Positions 8,450-15,678 of a stretch of 64,000 bases of DNA are shown here, one piece after another. The notes under the pieces are model-generated. The model was not told the origin of the DNA. It did not search any database and saw only the letters and a program-made list of their open reading frames with translations. Every line of letters starts with the position of its first letter. Within the stretch, counting starts at the first letter, position 1. The position numbers were made by a program, and so were the translations under genes. Source of the stretch: Comamonas piscis (lineage in GTDB: Bacteria; Pseudomonadota; Gammaproteobacteria; Burkholderiales; Burkholderiaceae_C); the NCBI RefSeq assembly GCF_014109725.1, contig NZ_CP058554.1:1178001-1242000 (forward strand), read 5' to 3'.

Positions 8450-9787
8450 GTGTTGAAACGACCGAACATCATCTTTATCGTGGCCGATGACCTGGGCTAC
8501 GCCGATCTGGGCTGCTATGGCGGCCGCAACGCCAGCTTTGGGGCCGTGTCGCCGCACATCGATGCGCTGGCGGACGGGGGGCTCAAGCTGACGCAGGGCT
8601 ACTCCAACTCGCCGGTCTGCTCGCCGACACGCTTTGCGCTGATGACGGCGCGCTACCAGTACCGCCTGCGTGGCGCTGCCGAGGAGCCGATCCGCACCGC
8701 CACACGCGGCAACCCGGACCTGGGCCTGCCGCCCAGCCACCCCACCTTGCCATCGCTGCTGCGCGATGCGGGCTACCGCACGGCCTTGATGGGCAAGTGG
8801 CACCTGGGCTACCCGCCGCATTTCAGCCCGCTGCAATCGGGTTATGAAGAGTTCTTTGGGCCCATGTCGGGCGGCGTGGACTATTTCAGCCACTGCGGTG
8901 CCAACGGCCAACATGACCTCTGGTTTGGCGAGGCCGAGCATTCGCAGCCCGGCTACCTGACCGACCTGATCAGCGACTATGCAGTGGATTACATCGACCG
9001 CATGGCGGCCGGCGCGCAGCAAGAGACGCCCTTCTTTTTGAGCCTGCACTACACCGCGCCGCACTGGCCCTGGGAGACGCGGGATGACGAGACGCTGTCG
9101 CGCGAGCTGGTCGAGAACAAACAAGCCATCTACCACCTGCATGGCGGCAATATCGAGAGCTACCAGCGCATGATCCACCACATGGACGAGGGTATTGGCC
9201 GCCTGGTGGCGCGCTTGCAGGCGCATGGGCTGGCAGAAGATACCTTGATCGTCTTCACCAGCGACAACGGCGGCGAGCGCTTCTCGGACAACTGGCCGCT
9301 GGTGGGCGGCAAGATGGACCTGACCGAGGGCGGCATCCGCGTGCCCTGGGTAGCCCACTGGCCGCGCGTGATTGCGCCGGCGGGCGAGAGCCGCCAAACC
9401 TGCATGACGATGGACTGGAGCGCGACTATGCTGGAGATTGGCGGTGCCCAGCCTGCTGCTGATTACCCTTTGGATGGGAAGTCGCTGCTGCCGCTGCTGC
9501 AGGATGTGGCCTGGCAAGACGACCAGCCCCTGTTCTGGCGCATGAATCACCGGGGCCAGCGTGCGATGCGCGATGGCGACTGGAAATACCTGCGGGTCGA
9601 TGGCGTGGACTATCTGTTCAACCTGCGCGCCGACGAGCGCGAGCGCGCCAACATGGCGGCGGTGTTGCCCGAGCGGCTGCAAGCCATGGTGGCAGCCTGG
9701 GAAGCCTGGAACGCGAGCATGCCGCCAATACCGGGGGATGCGACCGTCAGCCTGTGCTACACCAACGCCGACATGCCCCAGCGTTAA
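8450..9787 (+). CDS. Type I sulfatase (arylsulfatase family)
   Basis: A 445-residue sulfate-ester hydrolase. It has the metal-binding Asp pair in IFIVADDLGYADLGC (Asp13, Asp14), the formylglycine-type site Cys57 in VCSPTR (CxPxR), GKWHLG, and the distal metal site TSDNGGE. Maturation needs a formylglycine-generating enzyme, which is not in this window. No signal peptide is visible, so it may act in the cytoplasm. The start is GTG at 8450. The TAA stop falls in the TTAA duplication made by the repeat element that follows, and the original stop would have been the same, so the protein is not altered. Confidence 0.92.
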   Translation: MLKRPNIIFIVADDLGYADLGCYGGRNASFGAVSPHIDALADGGLKLTQGYSNSPVCSPTRFALMTARYQYRLRGAAEEPIRTATRGNPDLGLPPSHPTLPSLLRDAGYRTALMGKWHLGYPPHFSPLQSGYEEFFGPMSGGVDYFSHCGANGQHDLWFGEAEHSQPGYLTDLISDYAVDYIDRMAAGAQQETPFFLSLHYTAPHWPWETRDDETLSRELVENKQAIYHLHGGNIESYQRMIHHMDEGIGRLVARLQAHGLAEDTLIVFTSDNGGERFSDNWPLVGGKMDLTEGGIRVPWVAHWPRVIAPAGESRQTCMTMDWSATMLEIGGAQPAADYPLDGKSLLPLLQDVAWQDDQPLFWRMNHRGQRAMRDGDWKYLRVDGVDYLFNLRADERERANMAAVLPERLQAMVAAWEAWNASMPPIPGDATVSLCYTNADMPQR

Positions 9788-9946
9788 GGAACCTCTGCAA
9801 AACTCCCTGCCGTGGTCTGAACGCGGTCTCGGGCGATCCGCTGCGTTGTCTTCCTTGTCAATAGCTTGCTATTGACTGCAAAAGACGCCTTGCGTCTCAT
9901 CCCGATCCGCGTCCATCCCGCTTGGCGAGGGTTCTGCAGAGGATCC
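9788..9946. mobile_element. 159-bp MITE-like element with TTAA target duplication
   Basis: A non-coding palindromic element. Its ends are imperfect inverted repeats (GGAACCTCTGCAAAAC at 9788 against GTTCTGCAGAGGATCC ending at 9946), extending inward with mismatches to the CGCGG/CCGCG parts. It is flanked by TTAA on both sides (9784-9787 and 9947-9950), matching the YTAR target of IS5-group transposases. Internal hairpins are at 9857-9876 (GTCAATAG/CTATTGAC) and 9883-9897 (AGACGC/GCGTCT). It carries no transposase. It lies in what was a 9-base gap between convergent genes. A related, shorter copy lies at 55805-55870. Confidence 0.8.
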
Positions 9947-9956
9947 TTAAGCATCT

Positions 9957-10514
9957 TTACTGGGCGGCGTTCTGCTGCCCGGTATCCTCTTCATCGTCCT
10001 CGGGAATCGCCGCAAAGCTGATGCCGCCGAGCAGGGCCATCACCAGCGCAAACAGGTAGACGGCATTGCTGATACCGAGGCTCAGGCTGTAGCCCCAGGA
10101 GATGACCGAGCACCAGATGCTGCCTTGGTACAGCGCGCCACAAGTCGACAGCGCGGGCATGTGTACATACCAGATGACGGCCACGGCAGCAAAGCCCAGC
10201 GCCGCGACCACACCCAGCGCATTGCGGTGGTAGCGCAGCATGGCGATCAGCGAGAGCGGCACCAACGCGCCCCAGACAAACATCATCAGCCAACTGGCCA
10301 TGGGGGCCTGGGCCAGCCAGTTGGAGAGCGCTGGCCAGTGCAGCTGGGTCTGGATTAGCTGCAAGCCGTCGCGTACCAGCGGCAGCACCAGCGCGGCCAA
10401 GGCCACGCATAAAAGCACAATGCCCAGGCAGACCCGCTTGGCGCTGAAATGGCGCCGGTGGTGGCCTTCGCTGAGGGTGGAATGCAGTCCATGGTCATGG
10501 GTGATGACAGCCAT
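9957..10514 (-). CDS. Four-helix membrane protein of unknown function
   Basis: I do not recognise this 185-residue protein. It has a His-rich N-terminal tail (MAVITHDHGLHST, then HHRRHF), four hydrophobic segments (about residues 28-48, 70-90, 100-120 and 140-165) and an acidic tail (PEDDEED). The start is the ATG complement at 10512-10514, preceded by AGGAG; the frame extending to 10640 lacks support. It stands alone, divergent from the rhodanese operon, and ends 7 bases from the target duplication of the mobile element. Confidence 0.7.
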   Translation of the reverse strand: MAVITHDHGLHSTLSEGHHRRHFSAKRVCLGIVLLCVALAALVLPLVRDGLQLIQTQLHWPALSNWLAQAPMASWLMMFVWGALVPLSLIAMLRYHRNALGVVAALGFAAVAVIWYVHMPALSTCGALYQGSIWCSVISWGYSLSLGISNAVYLFALVMALLGGISFAAIPEDDEEDTGQQNAAQ

Positions 10515-10857
10515 CTTTGTCTCCTGTTGGAGGCTGTCATTGCGGGCCGCAGGCACCTTGCAAGGGGCCCACAGCGGGCATTGCAGCCCTGTTCTAAGGA
10601 ACCGCATGCACGATGTGGCCTGTTGCAATGCGGCAGTCAAGGCGCAGAAGACGTTGGCTGATGGGCACAGCGCGTCTGCTACACCTTGTTTTCAATATAG
10701 ACCTATTCAAAAGCTCTGGCTATAGGCGCAAGCCTTGGGCGGCTGGCTGCGTATATGTGAAAACTGCATGTGCAAGCGCATTTTTATTCGTGTCCCTGCA
10801 GCGCCTTGCGGCCTAAATTGGTGGCTATCCCCATCCATTTGACCGTAGAGGCTTTTT
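10515..10857. other. Divergent intergenic region upstream of the encapsulin/sulfur operon
   Basis: 343 bases with no gene I can support. The right half becomes AT-rich (about 10680-10730 and 10755-10850) and must hold the promoter of the rhodanese-to-desulfurase operon. No sigma-70 box pair is clear enough to place, and I cannot identify a CysB or other sulfur-control site by eye. Confidence 0.4.
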
Positions 10858-11331
10858 ATGACGACAACCGATACCAGCCTGCCTGAGGTGCTGGAAACGG
10901 CCTGGAAAGCGGCGCAGCAGCAAGCGCTGGGCTATGCCGGCAGCGTGCCCCCGGTGGCGGCTTGGCAACTGGTGCAACAGCAACGGGCGGTGCTGGTCGA
11001 TGTGCGCTCGGCCGAAGAGCGCCATTTTGTCGGCCATGTGCCCGGCAGCATCCATGTCCCCTGGGCGACCGGCACGGCGCTCACCCGCAACCCCCGCTTT
11101 GTGCGCGAGCTGGAAGCGCGCCTGGCCGCCCATGGCGGCAAGGAGGCGGTAGCTCTGCTGCTGTGTCGCAGCGGCAAACGCTCGGTGCTAGCTGCGCAAG
11201 CGGCCGAGGCCGCCGGCTTTCGCCATGTCTTCAATGTGCAAGAGGGCTTTGAAGGCGAGCTGGACGCGCAGCAGCAGCGTGGCCATGGCGATGGCTGGCG
11301 CTACCACCAACTGCTCTGGGTGCAGGACTGA
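10858..11331 (+). CDS. Single-domain rhodanese (sulfurtransferase)
   Basis: A 157-residue cytoplasmic rhodanese. The domain runs from about residue 28 to 150 with VLVDVRSAEERHFVGHVPGS and the persulfide-forming Cys103 in LLCRSGKRS, a six-residue active loop of the thiosulfate/persulfide type. No signal peptide is seen. It is the first gene of a same-strand run (serine acetyltransferase after 50 bases, XRE regulator, encapsulin, cysteine desulfurase). A sulfurtransferase here would pass sulfane sulfur to or from the store made by the encapsulated desulfurase; that role is inference. Confidence 0.9.
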   Translation: MTTTDTSLPEVLETAWKAAQQQALGYAGSVPPVAAWQLVQQQRAVLVDVRSAEERHFVGHVPGSIHVPWATGTALTRNPRFVRELEARLAAHGGKEAVALLLCRSGKRSVLAAQAAEAAGFRHVFNVQEGFEGELDAQQQRGHGDGWRYHQLLWVQD

Positions 11332-11381
11332 GGCCCTGACCCATCCACAAGCGCACTTTGATCCTCCCACGAAGGTATTCC

Positions 11382-12323
11382 ATGACCACCCCTTTCCCCA
11401 TCCAAGAAGTGGCCGCAGAGCTGGCCGAGCAGCGCCGCCTGTGGCGTGATTCCCACCAGCGCAGCCAGGAGCCCGGTGGGCGCGAGTTTCCCTCGCGCGA
11501 TGCGCTGGCGCAGACCCTGGGTTTGCTCAAGGGCGTCCTGTTTCCGATGCGGCTGGGCCCGCATGATTTGCTGCAGGAGAGCGAAGATTTTTATGTGGCC
11601 CATGCGCTGGATGCCGCCTTGCACCGGTTGCAGACCCAGATTGCGCTGGAGCTGCGCTACACCCAGCGCAGCCCGGCAGGCACCGATGAGCAGGCCCAGG
11701 CGCTGACGCGCCATTTCGCACTGGCCTTGCCAGGGATTCGCCGCCTGCTGGACAGCGATGTGCAGGCCGCTTACGAAGGCGACCCCGCCGCCCGCACCGT
11801 GGACGAGGTGCTGCTGTGCTACCCCGGCGTGCTGGCCTTGATCCACCACCGCATTGCCCACCAGCTCTATGTGCTGCAGCTGCCGCTGCTGGCCCGCATC
11901 GTGGCTGAGCTGGCGCACAGCGAGACGGGTATTGACATCCACCCCGGCGCGCAGATTAGCGAGGGCTTTTTTATCGACCATGGCACCGGCGTGGTGGTGG
12001 GCGAGACGGCGGTGATTGGCCGCAAGGTGCGCATCTACCAGGCCGTCACCCTGGGCGCCAAGCGCTTTGTGCAGACCGCGCAAGGCCATCTGCAAAAGGG
12101 CCAGCCGCGCCACCCGATCGTGGAAGACGGCGTGGTGATTTATGCGGGCGCGACCATTCTGGGCCGGGTCACCTTGGGCGCCGGCGCCGTCATTGGCGGC
12201 AATGTCTGGCTGACCCAGAGCGTGGCTGCGGGCGCCCATGTGACCCAGGCATCGCTGCAGGCCGCTGCTGCACTGCGGCGCAGCAACGAGCCCGCGTTGC
12301 CCGCTGAGGAGGCTGCGCTATGA
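11382..12323 (+). CDS. epsC: Serine O-acetyltransferase (EpsC/SrpH type)
   Basis: Makes O-acetylserine, the carbon acceptor for cysteine synthesis. It is 313 residues, with an N-terminal helical part (1-180) and a left-handed beta-helix seen in GIDIHPGAQISEGFFIDHG, VVVGETAVIG, KVRIYQAVTLGA and ATILGRVTLGAGAVIGGN (repeat pieces). The active-site His lies in FFIDHGTG. The start at 11382 (MTTPFPIQEV) has GAAGG upstream; the frame up to 11358 adds only eight residues. It overlaps the next gene by ATGA. Supply of cysteine, the substrate of the co-encoded desulfurase, is the evident link. Confidence 0.92.
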   Translation: MTTPFPIQEVAAELAEQRRLWRDSHQRSQEPGGREFPSRDALAQTLGLLKGVLFPMRLGPHDLLQESEDFYVAHALDAALHRLQTQIALELRYTQRSPAGTDEQAQALTRHFALALPGIRRLLDSDVQAAYEGDPAARTVDEVLLCYPGVLALIHHRIAHQLYVLQLPLLARIVAELAHSETGIDIHPGAQISEGFFIDHGTGVVVGETAVIGRKVRIYQAVTLGAKRFVQTAQGHLQKGQPRHPIVEDGVVIYAGATILGRVTLGAGAVIGGNVWLTQSVAAGAHVTQASLQAAAALRRSNEPALPAEEAAL

Positions 12324-12598
12324 ATGATTTCCCCCACCATTTCGGGCTGGCCGTGCGCCGCTCACGCGAGGCCATGGGCTGGTCGCAAGAGCAGTTGGCC
12401 GCGCAGGCGGATTTGAACCGTTCCTATGTTGGCGAGGTCGAGCGGGGCCAGGTGGCAGTGTCGCTGGCCACCATCGGCAAGCTGGCCCAGGCGCTGCAGG
12501 TGGCGCAGTCCACCTTGGTGCAACGCGGTGAGGAGCTGCACCAGCACTACCTGGTGCGTGCCCAGCACATGAGCCGCTTGGCGGCGATAGCCGGTTGA
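12320..12598 (+). CDS. Small XRE-family DNA-binding regulator
   Basis: A 92-residue protein that is mostly one helix-turn-helix domain (residues 8-62: LAVRRSREAMGWSQEQLAAQ, LNRSYVGEVERGQ, SLATIGKLAQALQ). The C-terminal 30 residues are helical with no sensor domain. Its ATG overlaps the acetyltransferase stop (ATGA at 12320-12323), and the encapsulin gene starts 61 bases downstream, so it is embedded in the sulfur operon and is the obvious candidate for its local regulator. What it senses cannot be read from the sequence. Confidence 0.88.
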   Translation: MNDFPHHFGLAVRRSREAMGWSQEQLAAQADLNRSYVGEVERGQVAVSLATIGKLAQALQVAQSTLVQRGEELHQHYLVRAQHMSRLAAIAG

Positions 12599-12659
12599 GG
12601 CCCAAGCGCTGCAAAGCGATGATTTTCCTGTTCATTCACACGCGCAACTGGAGAGATAT

Positions 12660-13592
12660 ATGACAGCGAATGTAGGCGGCACGACCGCATTGGGCGACAG
12701 TGCTGCACGGCAGTTAGCCAACGCCACCAAGACCGTTCCTCAGTTATCCACTATCAGCCCCCGCTGGCTGACCCACCTGCTGCAATGGGTGCCGGTAGAG
12801 GCCGGTATCTACCGGCTCAACCAGGTCAAGAACCCCGAGGACATCCGGGTGGCCTGCACCGCCAAGACGCATGAGAACCAGCTGCCGCGCACCTTTGTTG
12901 AATACGACGCGCAGCCACGCGAATTCTTCCTGAACGCCGTCAGCACCGTGCTGGATGTGCACACCCGTGTGTCCGATCTGTACAGCAGCCCGCATGACCA
13001 GATCAAGGAGCAGCTGCGCCTGACCATCGAGACCATCAAGGAGAACCAGGAAAGCGAGCTGATCAACAACCCCGACTACGGCCTGCTGGCCCAGGTGACG
13101 GAAGAGCAGCGCATCTTCCCGCTGACCGGTGCGCCCACGCCTGATGACCTCGATGAGCTGCTGACCAAGGTCTGGAAGGAGCCGGCATTCTTCCTGGCCC
13201 ATCCGCTGACGATTGCCGCGTTTGGCCGCGAAGCGACGCGCCGGGGTACGCCCCCTCCGACCACCAGCCTGTTTGGCTCGCAGTTCATCACCTGGCGTGG
13301 CGTGCCGCTGATTCCATCGGACAAGGTGCCGGTCGCAGATGGCAAATCCAAGATCCTGCTGCTGCGCGTGGGCGACAAGCGCCAGGGCGTGGTTGGTCTG
13401 TTCCAGCCCGGCTTGCCTGGCGAGCAGGGGCCGGGGTTGTCGGTGCGATTCATGGGCATCAACAACCATGCGATTGCCTCGTACCTGATCTCGCTGTACT
13501 GCTCGCTGGCGGTCCACACGCCCGATGCGCTGGCCGTGCTCGATGACGTGGAGATCAACAAGTACCACGACTATCCCGATACCTACAAGTGA
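12660..13592 (+). CDS. srpI: Family 2A encapsulin nanocompartment shell protein (SrpI-like)
   Basis: A 310-residue HK97-fold shell protein that self-assembles into an icosahedral compartment. Recognition rests on the family pattern: an N-terminal arm (SAARQLANATKTVPQLSTISPRWL, in two pieces around residues 18-41), LPRTFVEYDAQPREFFLNAV, HPLTIAAFGREATRRG, and FMGINNHAIASYLISLYCSLAVH near the end. No cyclic-nucleotide-binding insertion of family 2B is present. The start has GGAGAG eight bases upstream. The following gene is the typical family 2A cargo, a cysteine desulfurase with a long disordered N-terminus. Characterised relatives (SrpI of Synechococcus, the Acinetobacter shell) are tied to sulfur stress and sulfur storage. 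Confidence 0.93.
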   Translation: MTANVGGTTALGDSAARQLANATKTVPQLSTISPRWLTHLLQWVPVEAGIYRLNQVKNPEDIRVACTAKTHENQLPRTFVEYDAQPREFFLNAVSTVLDVHTRVSDLYSSPHDQIKEQLRLTIETIKENQESELINNPDYGLLAQVTEEQRIFPLTGAPTPDDLDELLTKVWKEPAFFLAHPLTIAAFGREATRRGTPPPTTSLFGSQFITWRGVPLIPSDKVPVADGKSKILLLRVGDKRQGVVGLFQPGLPGEQGPGLSVRFMGINNHAIASYLISLYCSLAVHTPDALAVLDDVEINKYHDYPDTYK

Positions 13593-13606
13593 GCAAAGGA
13601 GCCGCC

Positions 13607-15595
13607 ATGGTGTCCGCCGTATCCGGGCCGCCCGATCCATCGGGCGCGCCCATCTCCCCCGCGCTGCTGGCGCAGATGGCGTCGGCGCTGTTTGCCGAGC
13701 GGCCCGCTGCGCCTGGCCTGCCGGGTCTGCCCGGCTTGCCGCCAGGTGTGCAGGCGCCTGTGAACATCGCGCCGCCTGGCTCACCGCTGGCCAGCCCGGC
13801 TGGCTTGGGCCCCAGCGTGCCAGGCACGCCTGTGCCCGCTGGCCTGCTGCCCGGTAGCAACCTGTTGCCGGCATCGCCTACACCCGTGCTGTCGCTGGCC
13901 CACCGCGCCCCGGCCTTGCTGCCCCATGCCGCCGCAGGCAATGGCGTGCCCGATACGCTGCACAGCGCGCTGCCCGCCTATGAGCCGCGCCTGGGCGGCC
14001 TGGTGCAAGGGGTGCCGCCAGCCAGCGCTGCATCTGCCAACCCCGTGCATGCCGCACCTGCACCCGCCTCCGCGTCCTCCCCGGGTAGTGGCTATTACTT
14101 TTTGCAGCCGCAGGCAGTTGCCCCGGCGAGTGATGGACCCTTGCAGGCGCTGGCTGACCAGGCCCGGCATGCGGCGCCCGACAGCCATCTGGCGGGCATT
14201 GATCTGCGCGGGCCCCGGGGCGCCAACACGGCTGCCCTGGACCAGCAGGGACCCAGCGCCGCGCCGCAGTACTACTTTGTGCATGCAGTGCCGCAGCCCA
14301 ATGGCTTTGTCACGCCCGCCAAAGCGCATCCGCATGCTGATCACGCGCCGGCGGCTGCGCAGCAGGACGGCCATCCGGGCTTTGACATCCAGGCGGTGCG
14401 GCGTGATTTTCCGATTCTGTCCGAGCGCATCAATGGCAAGCCGCTGGTCTGGCTGGACAATGCCGCCACGACGCACAAGCCGCGCCAGGTGATTGAGCGC
14501 ATCAGCCATTTCTATGCGCATGAGAACTCCAACATCCACCGCGCGGCACACACCCTGGCCGCGCGGGCGACCGATGCCTATGAGCATGCGCGTGAGGTGG
14601 TGCGGCGCTTTATCCATGCGCCCGATGCGCGCGAGGTGATCTTTGTGCGCGGCACCACCGAGGCCATCAACCTGGTGGCCAAGGCCTGGGGTGGGGCCAA
14701 TGTGGGCGAGGGCGATGAGATCATCATCAGCCACCTGGAGCACCATGCCAACATCGTTCCCTGGCAGCAGTTGGCGGCGGCCAAGGGCGCACGGCTGCGG
14801 GTGATTCCGGTCGATGACCAGGGCCAGATCCGGCTCGATGAATACCAGAAACTGATCAACGACCGCACCAAGATCGTGGCCATCGGCCATGTCTCCAACG
14901 TGCTGGGCACAGTGGTGCCCGTCAAGCAGGTGGTGGAGATCGCCAAGCGCCGGGGCATCACCACCTTGATCGATGGCGCGCAGTCCATTGCCCACACCCC
15001 CGTCGATGTGCAGGACCTGGGGGCGGACTTCTTTGTCTTCTCGGGCCACAAGATCTTTGCGCCCACCGGTATCGGCGTGCTCTGGGGCCGGCGCGAGGTG
15101 CTGGAGGCCATGCCACCCTGGCAGGGCGGCGGCAATATGATTGCCGACGTGACGTTTGAGAAAACCGTCTACCAGCCCTTGCCCAACACCTTTGAGGCAG
15201 GCACCGGCAATATCGCCGATGCGGTGGGACTGGGTGCGGCGCTGGAGTACGTGGAGCGCATCGGCATCGCGCAGATCAGCCGCTATGAGCATGCGCTGGT
15301 GGACTATGGCATGGCCCAGCTGGCCAGCATTGAGGGGCTGCGGCTGATTGGCACCGTGCCCGGCAAGGCCAGCGTGCTGGCCTTCACCTTGGAGGGCTAC
15401 AGCACCGACGAGGTGGGCCAGGCGCTGAATGCCGAAGGCATCGCCGTGCGCACCGGCCACCACTGCGCGCAGCCCATCCTGCGCCGCTTTGGGGTCGAGA
15501 CTGCCGTGCGGCCCTCGCTGGCCTTCTACAACACCTTTGATGAGGTAGACCAGCTGGTGCGGGAGGTGCGCAAGCTGGCGGCGCGGCGGCGATGA
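13607..15595 (+). CDS. Encapsulin cargo cysteine desulfurase with long disordered N-terminal loading domain
   Basis: A PLP enzyme that removes sulfur from cysteine, predicted to be packaged in the SrpI-like shell. Residues 259-662 are a SufS-type desulfurase: LVWLDNAATTHKP, PLP lysine Lys482 in FSGHK, and persulfide cysteine Cys620 in RTGHHCAQP. Residues 1-258 are Pro/Ala/Gly-rich and disordered, with a short helix (18-31), a GLPGLPGLPPG stretch and two aromatic motifs, GYYFLQP (Tyr163) and QYYFVHAVPQP (Tyr222), likely shell contacts. The ATG at 13607 has AAAGGAG upstream; a GTG at 13589, overlapping the encapsulin stop, would add six residues. Confidence 0.93.
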   Translation: MVSAVSGPPDPSGAPISPALLAQMASALFAERPAAPGLPGLPGLPPGVQAPVNIAPPGSPLASPAGLGPSVPGTPVPAGLLPGSNLLPASPTPVLSLAHRAPALLPHAAAGNGVPDTLHSALPAYEPRLGGLVQGVPPASAASANPVHAAPAPASASSPGSGYYFLQPQAVAPASDGPLQALADQARHAAPDSHLAGIDLRGPRGANTAALDQQGPSAAPQYYFVHAVPQPNGFVTPAKAHPHADHAPAAAQQDGHPGFDIQAVRRDFPILSERINGKPLVWLDNAATTHKPRQVIERISHFYAHENSNIHRAAHTLAARATDAYEHAREVVRRFIHAPDAREVIFVRGTTEAINLVAKAWGGANVGEGDEIIISHLEHHANIVPWQQLAAAKGARLRVIPVDDQGQIRLDEYQKLINDRTKIVAIGHVSNVLGTVVPVKQVVEIAKRRGITTLIDGAQSIAHTPVDVQDLGADFFVFSGHKIFAPTGIGVLWGRREVLEAMPPWQGGGNMIADVTFEKTVYQPLPNTFEAGTGNIADAVGLGAALEYVERIGIAQISRYEHALVDYGMAQLASIEGLRLIGTVPGKASVLAFTLEGYSTDEVGQALNAEGIAVRTGHHCAQPILRRFGVETAVRPSLAFYNTFDEVDQLVREVRKLAARRR

Positions 15596-15622
15596 GTGGG
15601 CCGATATAGCGGTTGGAGACGC

Positions 15623-15654
15623 AAAAGCGCCGGGCAAAACCCGGCGCTTTTTTC
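15623..15654. terminator. Strong terminator ending the encapsulin operon, shared with dsbD
   Basis: A 12-bp perfect stem (AAAAGCGCCGGG with CCCGGCGCTTTT), loop CAAAA, with T runs readable on both strands. It lies between convergent genes. Confidence 0.92.
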
Positions 15655-15678
15655 ATGGGGCGCGCTGCGAACAGCTGC

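Noticed and set aside
7454..9682. A 742-residue antisense open frame across the Bug and sulfatase genes
   Set aside because: Both sense genes are well supported, and the antisense translation is low-complexity His/Gln/Arg-rich sequence.
13781..15637. A 618-residue open frame antisense to the desulfurase
   Set aside because: GC-rich coding sequence leaves the opposite strand open. The frame has no domain pattern, while the sense frame has clear catalytic motifs.
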